A stretch of DNA of 64,000 bases from Saccharopolyspora rosea (GTDB lineage Bacteria > Actinomycetota > Actinomycetes > Mycobacteriales > Pseudonocardiaceae), in assembly GCF_025643595.1 (NCBI RefSeq), contig NZ_CP102826.1:4216001-4280000 (forward strand), written 5' to 3'. A program made the position numbers and the translations under genes. Below, piece after piece: positions 36,593 through 45,490 of this stretch (position 1 is its first letter; each line of letters opens with the position of its first letter). The notes beneath the pieces were generated by a model. The model was not told the origin of the DNA. It saw only the letters and a list, made by a program, of their open reading frames with translations, and did no database searches.

Positions 36593-36746
36593 GAGCCCCT
36601 CCCCTGAATGGTTGTGCGATCTGCCCCTCGGCCGGGCGCACCTCGTGCGGCCCGCACGGATCAAGGGTCTCACATATGTCGCACAACGGCGGTGGCGGCC
36701 GCATGTGAGCTGGGCGATCGCGCCGAGCGCGGCCGCCGGGCCGGCG

Positions 36747-36962
36747 TCAGCCGCGGGTGTGGCTCCAGCCGCGGCGGCGGAGATCGGCATCGGTCAGGAA
36801 CCGGGGCCGACCGCGGTCGTCGACACCCGCCCAACGGGCGCCGCTGTTGCCCTCGCGCACGTACGAATGACCACCGCTCCACACCACGCTGCACGGCGTG
36901 GTGGGCAGTGCTTCTCCGCCGTTCGTTCCCGTCTCGGCCGCTGTCGCCGTTTCCGCGCTCAT
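36747..36962 (-). CDS. Small conserved hypothetical protein
   Basis: A 71-residue protein. ATG 36962 has GGAGGT about 11 bases upstream; a longer frame from 37058 lacks one. The second half (SVVWSGGHSYVREGNSGARW... FLTDADLRRRGWS) is rich in Trp, Gly and Arg and looks folded, with one Cys. I do not recognise a characterised family. It is divergent from the CoA synthetase gene. Confidence 0.6.
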   Translation of the reverse strand: MSAETATAAETGTNGGEALPTTPCSVVWSGGHSYVREGNSGARWAGVDDRGRPRFLTDADLRRRGWSHTRG

Positions 36963-37227
36963 AGTCGCTAGCACCTCCGTGGGATTAGTCGGTCCGGTCA
37001 CACGCGGCGTTAGCCCGATCTTCGCCCGTGGCCGATTGTCGACGGATCGACCACGCACTGTCGCGCCGGTGAGACCGGCGAGCGCTCAGCGGCGCCCGTC
37101 CGTCGCCCAGCAACGACCGAGACTTCGGCCCGGCAGTACGCCGCGCCGAAAGGACCCTGGCGCCGGGCAGTTCCGTGCGGTAGGACACAGGCAACCCGGC
37201 CCCCGTCTGCCCCTGGAGGTCTTGGCC

Positions 37228-39105
37228 ATGGGTGCCTATGCCGACGCCCACCGGCGCAGTCTCGCCGACCCGGACGGTTTCTGGCTGGACGCGGCCACCG
37301 CGATCGACTGGGAACGCGCCCCGAGCCGGGCGCTGGACGACTCCCGCGCCCCGTTCCACCGCTGGTTCCCGGACGGGGTGCTCAACACCTGCTTCAACGC
37401 CCTGGACCGGCACGTGCGCGACGGCCACGGCGAGCGGACCGCGCTGATCTGGGACTCGGCGATGACCGGGCGGGTGCTGCGGTGGAGCTACGCGGAACTG
37501 CTCGACCGCGTCGCGACGTTCGCCGGTGCGCTGCGCGAGCAGGGGGTGCGGCCGGGCGACCGGGTGGTGCTGTACCTGCCGATGATCCCCGAGGCGGTCG
37601 TGGCGATGCTGGCGTGCGCGCGCATCGGCGCGGTGCACTCCGTGGTGTTCGGCGGGTTCGCGCCGAAGGAGCTGGCGGCGCGGATCGCCGACGCGCGGCC
37701 CAAGGTGGTCGTGGCGGCGTCCTGCGGGCTGGAGCCGAACCGGGTGGTGGAGTACAAGCCGATCGTCGACGAGGCGCTGCGGATCTCCGGTCACCGGCCG
37801 GAGCGGGTGATCGTGCACCAGCGCGAACAGGCGGTCGCCGAGCTCGGGCCGCTCGACGTGGACTGGAACGACGTGGTGGCCGCCGCCGCACCCGCCGACT
37901 GCGTTCCGGTGCGGGCCACCGACCCGCTGTACGTGCTGTACACCTCGGGCACCACCGGGCGCCCCAAGGGCGTGGTGCGGGACAACGGCGGGCACGCGGT
38001 GGCGCTGCGGTGGTCGATGGCCAACATCTACGACATCGGGCCGGGCGAGGTGTTCTGGACGGCCTCGGACGTCGGATGGGTCGTCGGCCACTCCTACATC
38101 GTCTACGCGCCGCTGCTGGCCGGGGCGACCACGGTGGTCTACGAGGGCAAACCGGTGGGCACGCCGGACGCGGGCGCGTTCTGGCGGGTCATCGCCGAGC
38201 ACCGGGTCAAGGCGCTGTTCACCGCACCGACGGCGTTCCGCGCGATCAAGCGGGCCGACCCGGAGGGCGCCGAGACCACCCGCCACGACCTGTCGTGCCT
38301 GCGGAACCTGTTCCTGGCCGGGGAACGGCTCGACCCGGAGACCTACCACTGGGCGTCGCGCACCCTCGGGGTGCCGGTCATCGACCACTGGTGGCAGACC
38401 GAGACGGGCTGGCCGGTGTGCGCGAATCCGCGCGGGCTGGAGCCGCTGCCGGTCAAGCCGGGTTCGCCGACGGTGCCGATGCCCGGCTACGACGTCGCCG
38501 TGCTCGACCAGGCGGGCAGTCCGGTGCCCGCGGGGCAGGACGGGGCGATCTGCCTGCGGTTGCCGCTGCCGCCGGGCACGCTGCCGACGCTGTGGGGCGA
38601 CGACGAGCGGTTCCGCGAGTCGTACCTGTCGCGCTACCCCGGCTACTACCTGACCGGCGACAGCGGCTACGTCGACGAGGACGGCTACCTGTTCGTCATG
38701 GGGCGCACCGACGACGTGATCAACGTGGCCGGGCACCGGCTGTCCACCGGGTCGATGGAGGCGGTGCTGGCCGCGCACCCGGCGGTGGCCGAGTGCGCGG
38801 TGATCGGTGTGCACGACGAGCTCAAGGGCCAGGTGCCGCTCGGGTTCGTGGTGCTCAAGTCCGGTGTGGAGGTCGACGAGGAGCGGTTGCGGCAGGAGCT
38901 GGTGACCGCGGTGCGCGAGCAGATCGGGCCGGTGGCGGCGTTCCGCGACGTGGCCGTGGTGGACGGGCTGCCCAAGACGCGCTCCGGCAAGATCCTGCGC
39001 CGGTCGATGCGCGAGATCGCCGACCGCGGCGACACCGCGGTGCCGTCGACCATCGAGGACCCGGCGGTCCTGGAGCGGCTGCGCCCGGCGCTGCGGCGGC
39101 GGTGA
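37228..39105 (+). CDS. Propionyl-CoA/acetyl-CoA synthetase (PrpE-like)
   Basis: A 625-residue AMP-forming acyl-CoA synthetase. The nucleotide-binding loop YTSGTTGRPKGVV, the WWQTETG motif and the C-terminal acylation-regulated Lys in TRSGKILRR are present. The GGFAPKELAARI and DVGWVVGHSYIVY segments are characteristic of the acetyl/propionyl branch; the QTETGWPVCANPRGLEPLP region is closer to PrpE than to Acs. It activates a short-chain acid to its CoA ester. ATG 37228 follows GGAGGT by eight bases; an upstream extension has no signals. Stands alone. Confidence 0.87.
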   Translation: MGAYADAHRRSLADPDGFWLDAATAIDWERAPSRALDDSRAPFHRWFPDGVLNTCFNALDRHVRDGHGERTALIWDSAMTGRVLRWSYAELLDRVATFAGALREQGVRPGDRVVLYLPMIPEAVVAMLACARIGAVHSVVFGGFAPKELAARIADARPKVVVAASCGLEPNRVVEYKPIVDEALRISGHRPERVIVHQREQAVAELGPLDVDWNDVVAAAAPADCVPVRATDPLYVLYTSGTTGRPKGVVRDNGGHAVALRWSMANIYDIGPGEVFWTASDVGWVVGHSYIVYAPLLAGATTVVYEGKPVGTPDAGAFWRVIAEHRVKALFTAPTAFRAIKRADPEGAETTRHDLSCLRNLFLAGERLDPETYHWASRTLGVPVIDHWWQTETGWPVCANPRGLEPLPVKPGSPTVPMPGYDVAVLDQAGSPVPAGQDGAICLRLPLPPGTLPTLWGDDERFRESYLSRYPGYYLTGDSGYVDEDGYLFVMGRTDDVINVAGHRLSTGSMEAVLAAHPAVAECAVIGVHDELKGQVPLGFVVLKSGVEVDEERLRQELVTAVREQIGPVAAFRDVAVVDGLPKTRSGKILRRSMREIADRGDTAVPSTIEDPAVLERLRPALRRR

Positions 39106-39235
39106 CGGCGCGGAGGCACCGGCCCGCCGCGTCCGTTCGGGGGCTTTCCGCCCGCGGAGCGGTCCACACCTTCATCGGGCCGTTCCACTGTGGACGGATC
39201 TGCTGCGGTCCTCGGCCGACATCGAGCACCTGGCC

Positions 39236-39259
39236 TCCCCCGCCGTGCGCGGCGGGGGA
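39236..39259 (-). terminator. Terminator of the dihydroxybenzoate operon
   Basis: TCCCCCGCC and GGCGGGGGA with a six-base loop (its outer G-C pairs too), six bases after the carrier-protein stop on the minus strand. Confidence 0.72.
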
Positions 39260-39264
39260 CCGGC

Positions 39265-39504
39265 TCACAGCTTCGGTTCCAGCACCGCCCACCAGTCGGC
39301 CAGCGTCGGGCGTTCGGCCAGGTCCGCGAAGGTCACCTGGACGCCGAGCTTGCGCCACTTCTCCACCAGGCTCATGATCCGCACCGAGTCCAGGCCCCAG
39401 TCGAGCAGGTCCTCGTCGTCGGCCAGCTCCGCCGGGTCCTCGTAGAGCAGTTCGGCGACCTGGGCGCGCACGTCCTCCAACGTCAGCACCGGTGTTCCCG
39501 CCAT
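39265..39504 (-). CDS. Stand-alone aryl carrier protein
   Basis: A 79-residue carrier domain with the phosphopantetheine Ser in DWGLDSVRIMSL, as in the ArCP of EntB/DhbB. It would hold 2,3-dihydroxybenzoate activated by DhbE for a peptide synthetase. In E. coli and B. subtilis this domain is fused behind the isochorismatase; here it is a separate gene directly downstream. ATG 39504 has GGGGAG nine bases upstream; an alternative ATG at 39528 overlaps the isochorismatase stop (ATGA) and would add eight residues. Confidence 0.88.
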   Translation of the reverse strand: MAGTPVLTLEDVRAQVAELLYEDPAELADDEDLLDWGLDSVRIMSLVEKWRKLGVQVTFADLAERPTLADWWAVLEPKL

Positions 39505-39524
39505 CGCCACGCACTCCCCTTCCG

Positions 39525-40175
39525 TCATGCCACTTCGGTCTCGTCGGCCGCCAGCGATCGCGCCAGCTGCCGCGAGGTGTCCACCACGGCGCACCGCTTG
39601 GCCGCGTAGGACAGCGCCATCCGGTGCTCCTCCGGGGAGAAGTCGGCGACCGCGTCGGCGGCCAGGAACGCCTGGACGTCGCGCTGGAACGCTTCGGCGG
39701 CGGTCATCAGGCAGCCGATGTGCGCGTAGATGCCGGTGATGACCAGCTGGTCGCGTCCCCAGTCGCGCAGCAGGTCGGCCAGCTCGGTGTCCAGGAACGC
39801 GCTGTAGCGCCACTTGGTCATCAGCACGTCGCCCTCGCCGGGCGCCAGCTCGTCGATGATCTCGGCCTGTTCGGGGTCGGCGACGCCGGGACCCCACCAC
39901 TCCAGCTGCAGGCCGCGCTGCCGCGGCGTCTGGCCGCCGGGTTGCGCGCAGTAGACCACCGGAACGCCCGCGGCGCGGGCGGTCTCGCGCAGCAGGCGGA
40001 TGTTCGGCACGACCTGGCTCAGCGGTTCGGCTCCGGGCGTGAACGCGCCGACGAAATGCCGTTCCATGTCGTGGATGAGCAGCACCGCCCGGTCCGGGTC
40101 GGGCCGCCAGCCCACCCGGTTGGCGGGCAGGTCGTCCTGCGGCACCCGGTACGGTGCGATGGCCGGAAGCGCCAC
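39525..40175 (-). CDS. dhbB: Isochorismatase (2,3-dihydro-2,3-dihydroxybenzoate synthase)
   Basis: A 216-residue isochorismatase of the EntB N-domain type, hydrolysing the vinyl ether of isochorismate. The catalytic Asp is in [14 protein letters not shown], the Lys in MTKWRYSAF, and [12 protein letters not shown] follows. It ends without the carrier domain. GTG 40175 is chosen because GGGAGGA lies five bases upstream; a GTG at 40196 overlapping the dhbE stop is the alternative. Confidence 0.88.
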   Translation of the reverse strand: MALPAIAPYRVPQDDLPANRVGWRPDPDRAVLLIHDMERHFVGAFTPGAEPLSQVVPNIRLLRETARAAGVPVVYCAQPGGQTPRQRGLQLEWWGPGVADPEQAEIIDELAPGEGDVLMTKWRYSAFLDTELADLLRDWGRDQLVITGIYAHIGCLMTAAEAFQRDVQAFLAADAVADFSPEEHRMALSYAAKRCAVVDTSRQLARSLAADETEVA

Positions 40176-40192
40176 CGTGTTCCTCCCGTCTC

Positions 40193-41827
40193 TCACTTGT
40201 TCCCCAGCTCTGGCACCAGTTCCCGGGCGATCAGCTCGCGCAGCTCGCGCTTGCTGATCTTGCCGACGCCGGTCTGCGGGAACCGTTCGACGAATTCGAC
40301 CCGGTCGGGGACCTTGTACCCGGCGAGTCCGCGGGCGCGCACGAACCTGATCAGCTCGCGGGCCTTCGGCGGTTGCCCGCGCGGCACGACGAACGCGCAG
40401 CTGCGCTCACCGAGGTAGTCGTCGGGCATCGACACGACCGCGGCGTCGTGCACCGCCGGGTGCGCCAGCAGGTGGTTCTCGACCTCCTCGGCCGCGATCT
40501 TCTCGCCGCCGCGGTTGATCTGGTCCTTGGCCCGGCCCTCGACGACCAGGTTGCCGTCCTCGGTCAGGCGCACCACGTCGCCGGTGCGGTAGAAGCCGTC
40601 CGGGGTGAACGCGCGGGAGTTGTGCTCCTCGGCCCGGTAGTAGCCGCGGATCGTGTACGGACCCCGGGTGAGCAGGTGCCCGGTCCGGCCGACCGGCACG
40701 GGGTTGTCCTCGTCGTCGACGACCAGGACCTCGTCGTCCGGTGAGATCGGACGTCCCTGCGTGGTGACGACGACCTCCTCGGGGTCGTCGAGCCGGGTGT
40801 AGTTCACCAGCCCCTCGGCCATCCCGAAGACCTGCTGCAACGTCGCGCCCAGCACCGGGCGGACGCGCCGCGCGACCTCCTCGCTGCACTTGGCGCCGCC
40901 GACCTGGAGCACCTCCAGGCTCGACAGGTCGTGCTCGGTGCCGCCCGCGGCGGCGTCCAGCCACACCAGCGCCAGCGGTGGGACCGCCGCGGTGAGCGTG
41001 ACCCGCTCGCGTTCGATCAGCGGGAACACCTCGTCCGGGCTGGGGCGGCGGGCCAACACCACGCGACCGCCCGCGTGCAGCACGCCGAAGGTGCCCGGCG
41101 AGCTCATCGGGAAGTTGTGCGCGACGGGCAGCGCCGCCAGGTAGACCGTGTCGGCGGTGACGCCGCAGATCTCGTTGCTGGCGCGGAACGAGTAGATGTA
41201 GTCGTCGTGGGTGCGCGGGATCAGCTTGGGCACCCCGGTGCTGCCGCCGGACAGCTGGAGGAAGGCGACGTCGCTCGGCGCGGGCCCCGCGTCCCCCGCC
41301 GGTTCGGCGTCCACATCGGACAGTGCGCGGAAACCGGAGTCCCCCGGGTCACCGGCGATGATCACGTGCCGCAGTCCGGGCACCTTCGCGGAGACCTCGG
41401 CGGCCAGCCGCCGGTGGTCGAACCCCGCCTCGACGTCGACGGTGATGTAGGCGGCCGCCTCGCTGAACTCGCAGAAGTAGCTCACCTCGGTCAGCCGGTG
41501 CGAGGGCAGCGCGAAGACCGGGACGGCGCCGAGCCGGAACAGCGCGAAGCACACCTCGAAGAACTCGGCGATGTTCGGCAGCTGCACCACGACCCGGTCG
41601 CGGGCGCCGATGCCCAGCTCGCGCAGTCCGGCGGCCAGCCGGTCGGCGCGGGCGTCGAGGTCGGCGTAGGTGATGCGGCGGTCGGCGTCGACGACCGCGA
41701 CGCGGTCGGGGTGTTCGGCGGCGCGGTCGCGCAGCATCCGGCCGAAGGTGTAGCCGCGCCAGTAGCCCGCTTCGCGGTAGCGGCGGGCGAACTCCTCCGG
41801 CCAGGTGGGGCAGCCGGGCAGCGTCAT
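40193..41827 (-). CDS. dhbE: 2,3-dihydroxybenzoate-AMP ligase
   Basis: A 544-residue stand-alone adenylation enzyme of the EntE/DhbE family. It has the [17 protein letters not shown] start, the ATP loop [19 protein letters not shown], the aryl-acid pocket segment [12 protein letters not shown] and the catalytic Lys in [11 protein letters not shown]. The pocket fits dihydroxybenzoate or salicylate; the complete dhbA-C-B set around it favours dihydroxybenzoate. ATG 41827 has GAGAGG upstream; GTG 41845 overlapping the dhbC stop is also possible. Confidence 0.92.
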   Translation of the reverse strand: MTLPGCPTWPEEFARRYREAGYWRGYTFGRMLRDRAAEHPDRVAVVDADRRITYADLDARADRLAAGLRELGIGARDRVVVQLPNIAEFFEVCFALFRLGAVPVFALPSHRLTEVSYFCEFSEAAAYITVDVEAGFDHRRLAAEVSAKVPGLRHVIIAGDPGDSGFRALSDVDAEPAGDAGPAPSDVAFLQLSGGSTGVPKLIPRTHDDYIYSFRASNEICGVTADTVYLAALPVAHNFPMSSPGTFGVLHAGGRVVLARRPSPDEVFPLIERERVTLTAAVPPLALVWLDAAAGGTEHDLSSLEVLQVGGAKCSEEVARRVRPVLGATLQQVFGMAEGLVNYTRLDDPEEVVVTTQGRPISPDDEVLVVDDEDNPVPVGRTGHLLTRGPYTIRGYYRAEEHNSRAFTPDGFYRTGDVVRLTEDGNLVVEGRAKDQINRGGEKIAAEEVENHLLAHPAVHDAAVVSMPDDYLGERSCAFVVPRGQPPKARELIRFVRARGLAGYKVPDRVEFVERFPQTGVGKISKRELRELIARELVPELGNK

Positions 41828-41841
41828 GGGCGTCCTCTCCG

Positions 41842-43092
41842 TCACAGCGACTTCTCCAGGCCCATGGCCGACAGGGCGGTGCGGAACTTCGCGGAGGTCT
41901 CGGCCAGTTCCTCGGCCGGATCGGAACCGGCGACGATCCCGCCGCCGGCGAACAGCCGCAGCGAAGCGTCCTCGACGTCGGCGCAGCGGATGGCCACCAC
42001 CCACTCGCCGTCCCCGGCCGCGTCGCACCAGCCGACCATGCCCGCGTAGTAACCGCGGTCGAACGGCTCCGTCTCGGCGATCGCCGCGCGCGCCGCCTCG
42101 GTCGGGGTGCCGCACACCGCCGGAGTCGGGTGCAGCGCGTCGGCCAGTTCCAGCGAGGAGGTGGCCGGGTCGGCGAGGTCACCGGTGATCTCGGTGGCCA
42201 GGTGCCACATCGCCGCGGTGGCCACGACCGACGGCCGTTCGGGCACGTGCAGTTCGCGGCAGTACGGCCGCAGCACGCGTGCGACCTGCTCGACCACGGC
42301 GGCGTGCTCGCGCAGGTCCTTCTCGGAGGTCTCCAGGGCGGCGGCGCGGCGCCGGTCCTCGTCGGGGTCGCTGCTGCGCGGCCGGGAACCGGCCATCGGG
42401 TTGGACCGCACCCGGTCGCCCCGGCGCGACACCAGCAGTTCCGGGCTGGCGCCCAGGAACGTCCGCTCCAGCGCGGGTTGCGGACCGTAGCTGTCGCGGG
42501 TGCCGTCCTCACCCCGGCGGGGCAGGTCCACGGCGAAGGCGTACCCGGCCGGATCGGCCAGCGCGAGGTTGCGCAGCACGCCGTGCACGTCGATCGGTTC
42601 GGTGGCGGTCAGTTCCAGGGACCGCGCCAGCACCACCTTGTCCAGCCGCCCGTCGGCGATGCGCCGCAGCACGCGTTCGACGGCGCGCTCGTGCTCGGCG
42701 GGCGAGGGGACCGGCCGGACGCTGCACTCCGGGGCGTTCGGACGGGGCGGGCGCGGAACGACCGCGCCGAGCGGAGCGGCGCGGACGACCTCGGAGGGCA
42801 GCACCAGGTGCGCGGGCAGGTCCTCGCCGAACGGCACCGCACCCACCACGACCGGGTTGCGGCGGCCGAATTCCGTTGCCGCCGCGAGGAAGTCGTCCAC
42901 CCGCCGGGGCAGGTCCGAGCGCGCGCAGCGGGTCTTGGGCACCGTGGCGTCCACGCCGCGCGCCAGCAGCGCGCCGCGGCGCGGGGAGGAGAAGAAGAAC
43001 GACGAACCGGCCTCGTACGCCTCCAGCAGCCGGGCCGCCTCGTCGTCGGTCACCGCAGCGAGGTCGGGGATATCGCTGTCGATCGTGGTCAT
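41842..43092 (-). CDS. dhbC: Isochorismate synthase
   Basis: A 416-residue chorismate-utilising enzyme converting chorismate to isochorismate. Typical segments: [21 protein letters not shown], the [10 protein letters not shown] motif and [23 protein letters not shown]. Complete length for the DhbC/EntC family. It sits between dhbA and dhbE in the iron-regulated operon. Confidence 0.92.
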   Translation of the reverse strand: MTTIDSDIPDLAAVTDDEAARLLEAYEAGSSFFFSSPRRGALLARGVDATVPKTRCARSDLPRRVDDFLAAATEFGRRNPVVVGAVPFGEDLPAHLVLPSEVVRAAPLGAVVPRPPRPNAPECSVRPVPSPAEHERAVERVLRRIADGRLDKVVLARSLELTATEPIDVHGVLRNLALADPAGYAFAVDLPRRGEDGTRDSYGPQPALERTFLGASPELLVSRRGDRVRSNPMAGSRPRSSDPDEDRRRAAALETSEKDLREHAAVVEQVARVLRPYCRELHVPERPSVVATAAMWHLATEITGDLADPATSSLELADALHPTPAVCGTPTEAARAAIAETEPFDRGYYAGMVGWCDAAGDGEWVVAIRCADVEDASLRLFAGGGIVAGSDPAEELAETSAKFRTALSAMGLEKSL

Positions 43093-43122
43093 CGGGAACC
43101 TTTCCGTGCCGGGCGCGGGGTT

Positions 43123-43911
43123 TCAGGCGCGCAGCGTCGCGCCGCCGTCGACGTACAGGTCGTGCATGGTGATGTGCCCGGCGCGGTCCGACAGCAGGAA
43201 CACGACCGCGTCGGCGATGTCGCGCGGGGTGGCCAGTTTGCGCAGCGGGATGCCCACCCGGAAGGTCTCCGGGGATCCGGCGAGGGTGCGCTCGGCGTCG
43301 GACTCGTCCGTCCACAGTGCACGCAGCATGTCGGTGTCGGTCGATCCGGGGGCGACGACGTTGCACCGGATGCCGTGTTCGGCCAGCTCCAGGCCCAGGG
43401 ACTTGGTGAACAGCGTGGCGGCGGCCTTGGACGCCGCGTAGGCGGCCATGCCGTGCCGGGGCACGCCCGCGGCGTTGGAGCTGACCGTGACGATCGCGCC
43501 GCGCCGCCGCGGGACCATGCGCTCGGACACCGCGCGGCAGACGTGGAACACGCCGGTGGTGTTCACCGCGAAGGTCCGGTGCCAGTCCTCGTCGCTGATC
43601 TCCCGCACGGTTCCAGGGACCAGCACCCCGGCGACGTTGGCGAGCAGGTCGATCGGGCCGCAGTCCTGCTCGACGCGGTCCACGACGCCGCGCACCGCGG
43701 CGCCGTCGGCGACGTCGACCGGGTAGGCGAACACCCGACGCCCCTCGGCCACCTGGTCGGCCGCGAGTTCGGCGACGCTCTCGACGTCGCGGTCCACGGC
43801 GGCGACGGTGGCTCCGAGCCCGGCCAGCGCCTCCGCCACGGCGGCGCCGATGCCCCGGCCCGCTCCTGTCACCACGGCGACCCTGCCGCCGATGCCCGTC
43901 CCGTCGTCCAT
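43123..43911 (-). CDS. dhbA: 2,3-dihydro-2,3-dihydroxybenzoate dehydrogenase
   Basis: A 262-residue short-chain dehydrogenase of the EntA/DhbA type, giving 2,3-dihydroxybenzoate. NAD motif TGAGRGIG, catalytic Ser in VSSNAAG and YAASKAA (YxxxK) are intact. First gene of the dhbACEB-carrier operon; a double iron box covers its promoter. Confidence 0.9.
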   Translation of the reverse strand: MDDGTGIGGRVAVVTGAGRGIGAAVAEALAGLGATVAAVDRDVESVAELAADQVAEGRRVFAYPVDVADGAAVRGVVDRVEQDCGPIDLLANVAGVLVPGTVREISDEDWHRTFAVNTTGVFHVCRAVSERMVPRRRGAIVTVSSNAAGVPRHGMAAYAASKAAATLFTKSLGLELAEHGIRCNVVAPGSTDTDMLRALWTDESDAERTLAGSPETFRVGIPLRKLATPRDIADAVVFLLSDRAGHITMHDLYVDGGATLRA

Positions 43912-43924
43912 CGCGCCCTTCCGG

Positions 43925-43966
43925 TTAACTCAGGCTAACCTAACCTCGCTCAGGTTAGCCTGAGTT
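43925..43966. promoter_or_regulatory. Double iron box (IdeR/DmdR type) at the dhbA promoter
   Basis: AACTCAGGCTAACCT (43927-43941) and its exact inverse AGGTTAGCCTGAGTT (43952-43966) flank a ten-base spacer. The 19 bases at 43925-43943 match the remembered IdeR/DmdR consensus TTAGGTTAGGCTAACCTAA at 16 positions. The inverse copy gives a second, overlapping site. Iron-dependent repression of the operon is expected. Confidence 0.85.
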
Positions 43967-44028
43967 TAGGACACGAACGAGGCCCTATCGCTCCCCCAAC
44001 GGGTGGCATTGATCACCGAGCGCATCCA

Positions 44029-44048
44029 GAGTGACCAGCTGGTCACTC
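44029..44048. promoter_or_regulatory. 20-bp perfect palindrome between the carboxyltransferase and dhbA genes
   Basis: GAGTGACCAG is followed directly by its inverse CTGGTCACTC. It could be an operator. A terminator role is less likely because there is no loop and it lies 105 bases after the carboxyltransferase stop. Confidence 0.5.
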
Positions 44049-44152
44049 CGACGGGTCGACAGGGACACCTGCGCGGTCCCGGGATGTGATGGTCGCGCAC
44101 GACGAGCCGACACCTCCGCCCGGGTGCGGACGTCCGGGCCGGTCACCCCGAG

Positions 44153-45490
44153 TCACCTCGCGATGTCGCGGGCGAAACCGAGCGCGACGAGGTCCTGGGG
44201 GCGCAGGCGCAACCAGCCCGCCAGGTCGGGCACCTCGGACGGGTCGCGCTTGAGGATCGCGGCGGCGGATTCCGGGGCGATCACCGCGAAGTAGGCGTCC
44301 GGGGTGATCCAGGTGCGCTCCGGTGCCGCCAGGGACAGCGCGCCGCCCGAGCCGCCCTCGCCGACGACCAGCGTGGTGATCGGCACCCGCGCCTCGGCGA
44401 CCGCGGTGAACACCTCGGCGATCGCCGGGCCGATCCCGGCCCGCTCGGCGGCCTCGTCGTTGGCCGCGCCCGGGGTGTCGACCAGCGTCAGGACCGGGAT
44501 GCCGAGCCGGTCGGCCAGCCGGATCAGCCGCGCCGCGGTGCGGAAACCGGCGGGGGTGTTGGCCGTGCCGGTCTGCGCCGCGAAAGCCACCGTGCGCCCC
44601 GCCCGGTCGCCGAAACCGCAGATCATGCCGGGGTCCACACCGCCGCAGCGGTCGCCGCTGATGTGGAAGCGGGAGGTGGCGTAGCGGGCCAGGTAGTCCC
44701 CGGCGCGCGGACGACGCGGCGAGCGGGCCCGGCGCACCGCCTCCCACCCGGAGCCCGGCAACTGCGCGCCGGTCAGCGACTCGGGCACATCGGCCGGCTC
44801 CGGCGTGCGCACCAGCCGCCGCGGGTGCAGCAGTTCGACCAGCCGCGCCAGCACCTCCGGCAGCTCCGCGTCGTCGACGATCCGGTCGACCTGGCCGTCG
44901 GCGAGCTTGCCCTCGGCGGTGAACGCCTCCCCCGTCGCGCCGGGGTCGCGCACCCTGCTGCCGCCGAAGGCCACCGCGGCCTCCGGCGAGGCCAGCACCA
45001 CGTCGGCGGCGGCCGACAGCGCCGCCCACATGCCGCCCGTCGTCGGGTCGCGCAACACCGTGACGTGCGGGATGCGCTGCTGGCGGGTGAGCAGGCAGGC
45101 CCGCGCGATGGCCTGCAGCTGGGCCAGCGCCAGGATGCCCTCCTGCATCCGGCTACCGCCCGAGGCGACCAGCGAGATCACCGGTAGCCGCAGCTCGCGG
45201 GCCTGCTCGAAGGCGTGCACGATGCGCGCCCCGGCGGCCGTGCCGACCGAACCGCCGAGGAAACCGAAGTCGAAGGCGATCAGCACGGCCTGGCGCCGCC
45301 CCACCCGCGCGCGCCCGCACAGCACCGACTCGTCGGCGCCGCTGCGGGCCGCGGCGCGGACGCGCTGCTCGTCGTAACCCGGCCAGCCCAGCGGGCCGTC
45401 CGGCTCCGGCCGGTCGGCCGGGAGGTCGAACTCCTCGAACTCCCGGCCGATCGACGCGACGAGCTCGCGCGCCGCGCCGCGCTCAGCCAT
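44153..45490 (-). CDS. Fused acyl-CoA carboxyltransferase (AccD-AccA type)
   Basis: A 445-residue protein carrying both carboxyltransferase halves: an AccD-like part (about 40-215; FDFGFLGGSVGTAAG, LVASGGSRMQEGILAL, RDPTTGGMWA) and an AccA-like part (about 245-445; FHISGDRCGGVDPGM, TLVDTPGAANDEAAERAG, VGEGGSGGALSLA). The AccD zinc ribbon is missing. The enzyme moves carboxyl groups between biotin and an acyl-CoA. It overlaps matB by eight bases; with no malonyl-CoA decarboxylase here, it may act on malonyl-CoA made by MatB, but direction and partner biotin protein are unknown. Confidence 0.85.
   Translation of the reverse strand: MAERGAARELVASIGREFEEFDLPADRPEPDGPLGWPGYDEQRVRAAARSGADESVLCGRARVGRRQAVLIAFDFGFLGGSVGTAAGARIVHAFEQARELRLPVISLVASGGSRMQEGILALAQLQAIARACLLTRQQRIPHVTVLRDPTTGGMWAALSAAADVVLASPEAAVAFGGSRVRDPGATGEAFTAEGKLADGQVDRIVDDAELPEVLARLVELLHPRRLVRTPEPADVPESLTGAQLPGSGWEAVRRARSPRRPRAGDYLARYATSRFHISGDRCGGVDPGMICGFGDRAGRTVAFAAQTGTANTPAGFRTAARLIRLADRLGIPVLTLVDTPGAANDEAAERAGIGPAIAEVFTAVAEARVPITTLVVGEGGSGGALSLAAPERTWITPDAYFAVIAPESAAAILKRDPSEVPDLAGWLRLRPQDLVALGFARDIAR

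Noticed and set aside
36898..37227. N-terminal extension of the CoA synthetase to the upstream ATG
   Set aside because: The extension is basic, low-complexity and antisense to the small gene at 36747; GGAGGT lies at proper distance from ATG 37228.
44029..44048. The 20-bp palindrome as the matB-carboxyltransferase terminator
   Set aside because: It lies over 100 bases after the stop, has no loop and no U-run; an operator is more likely.
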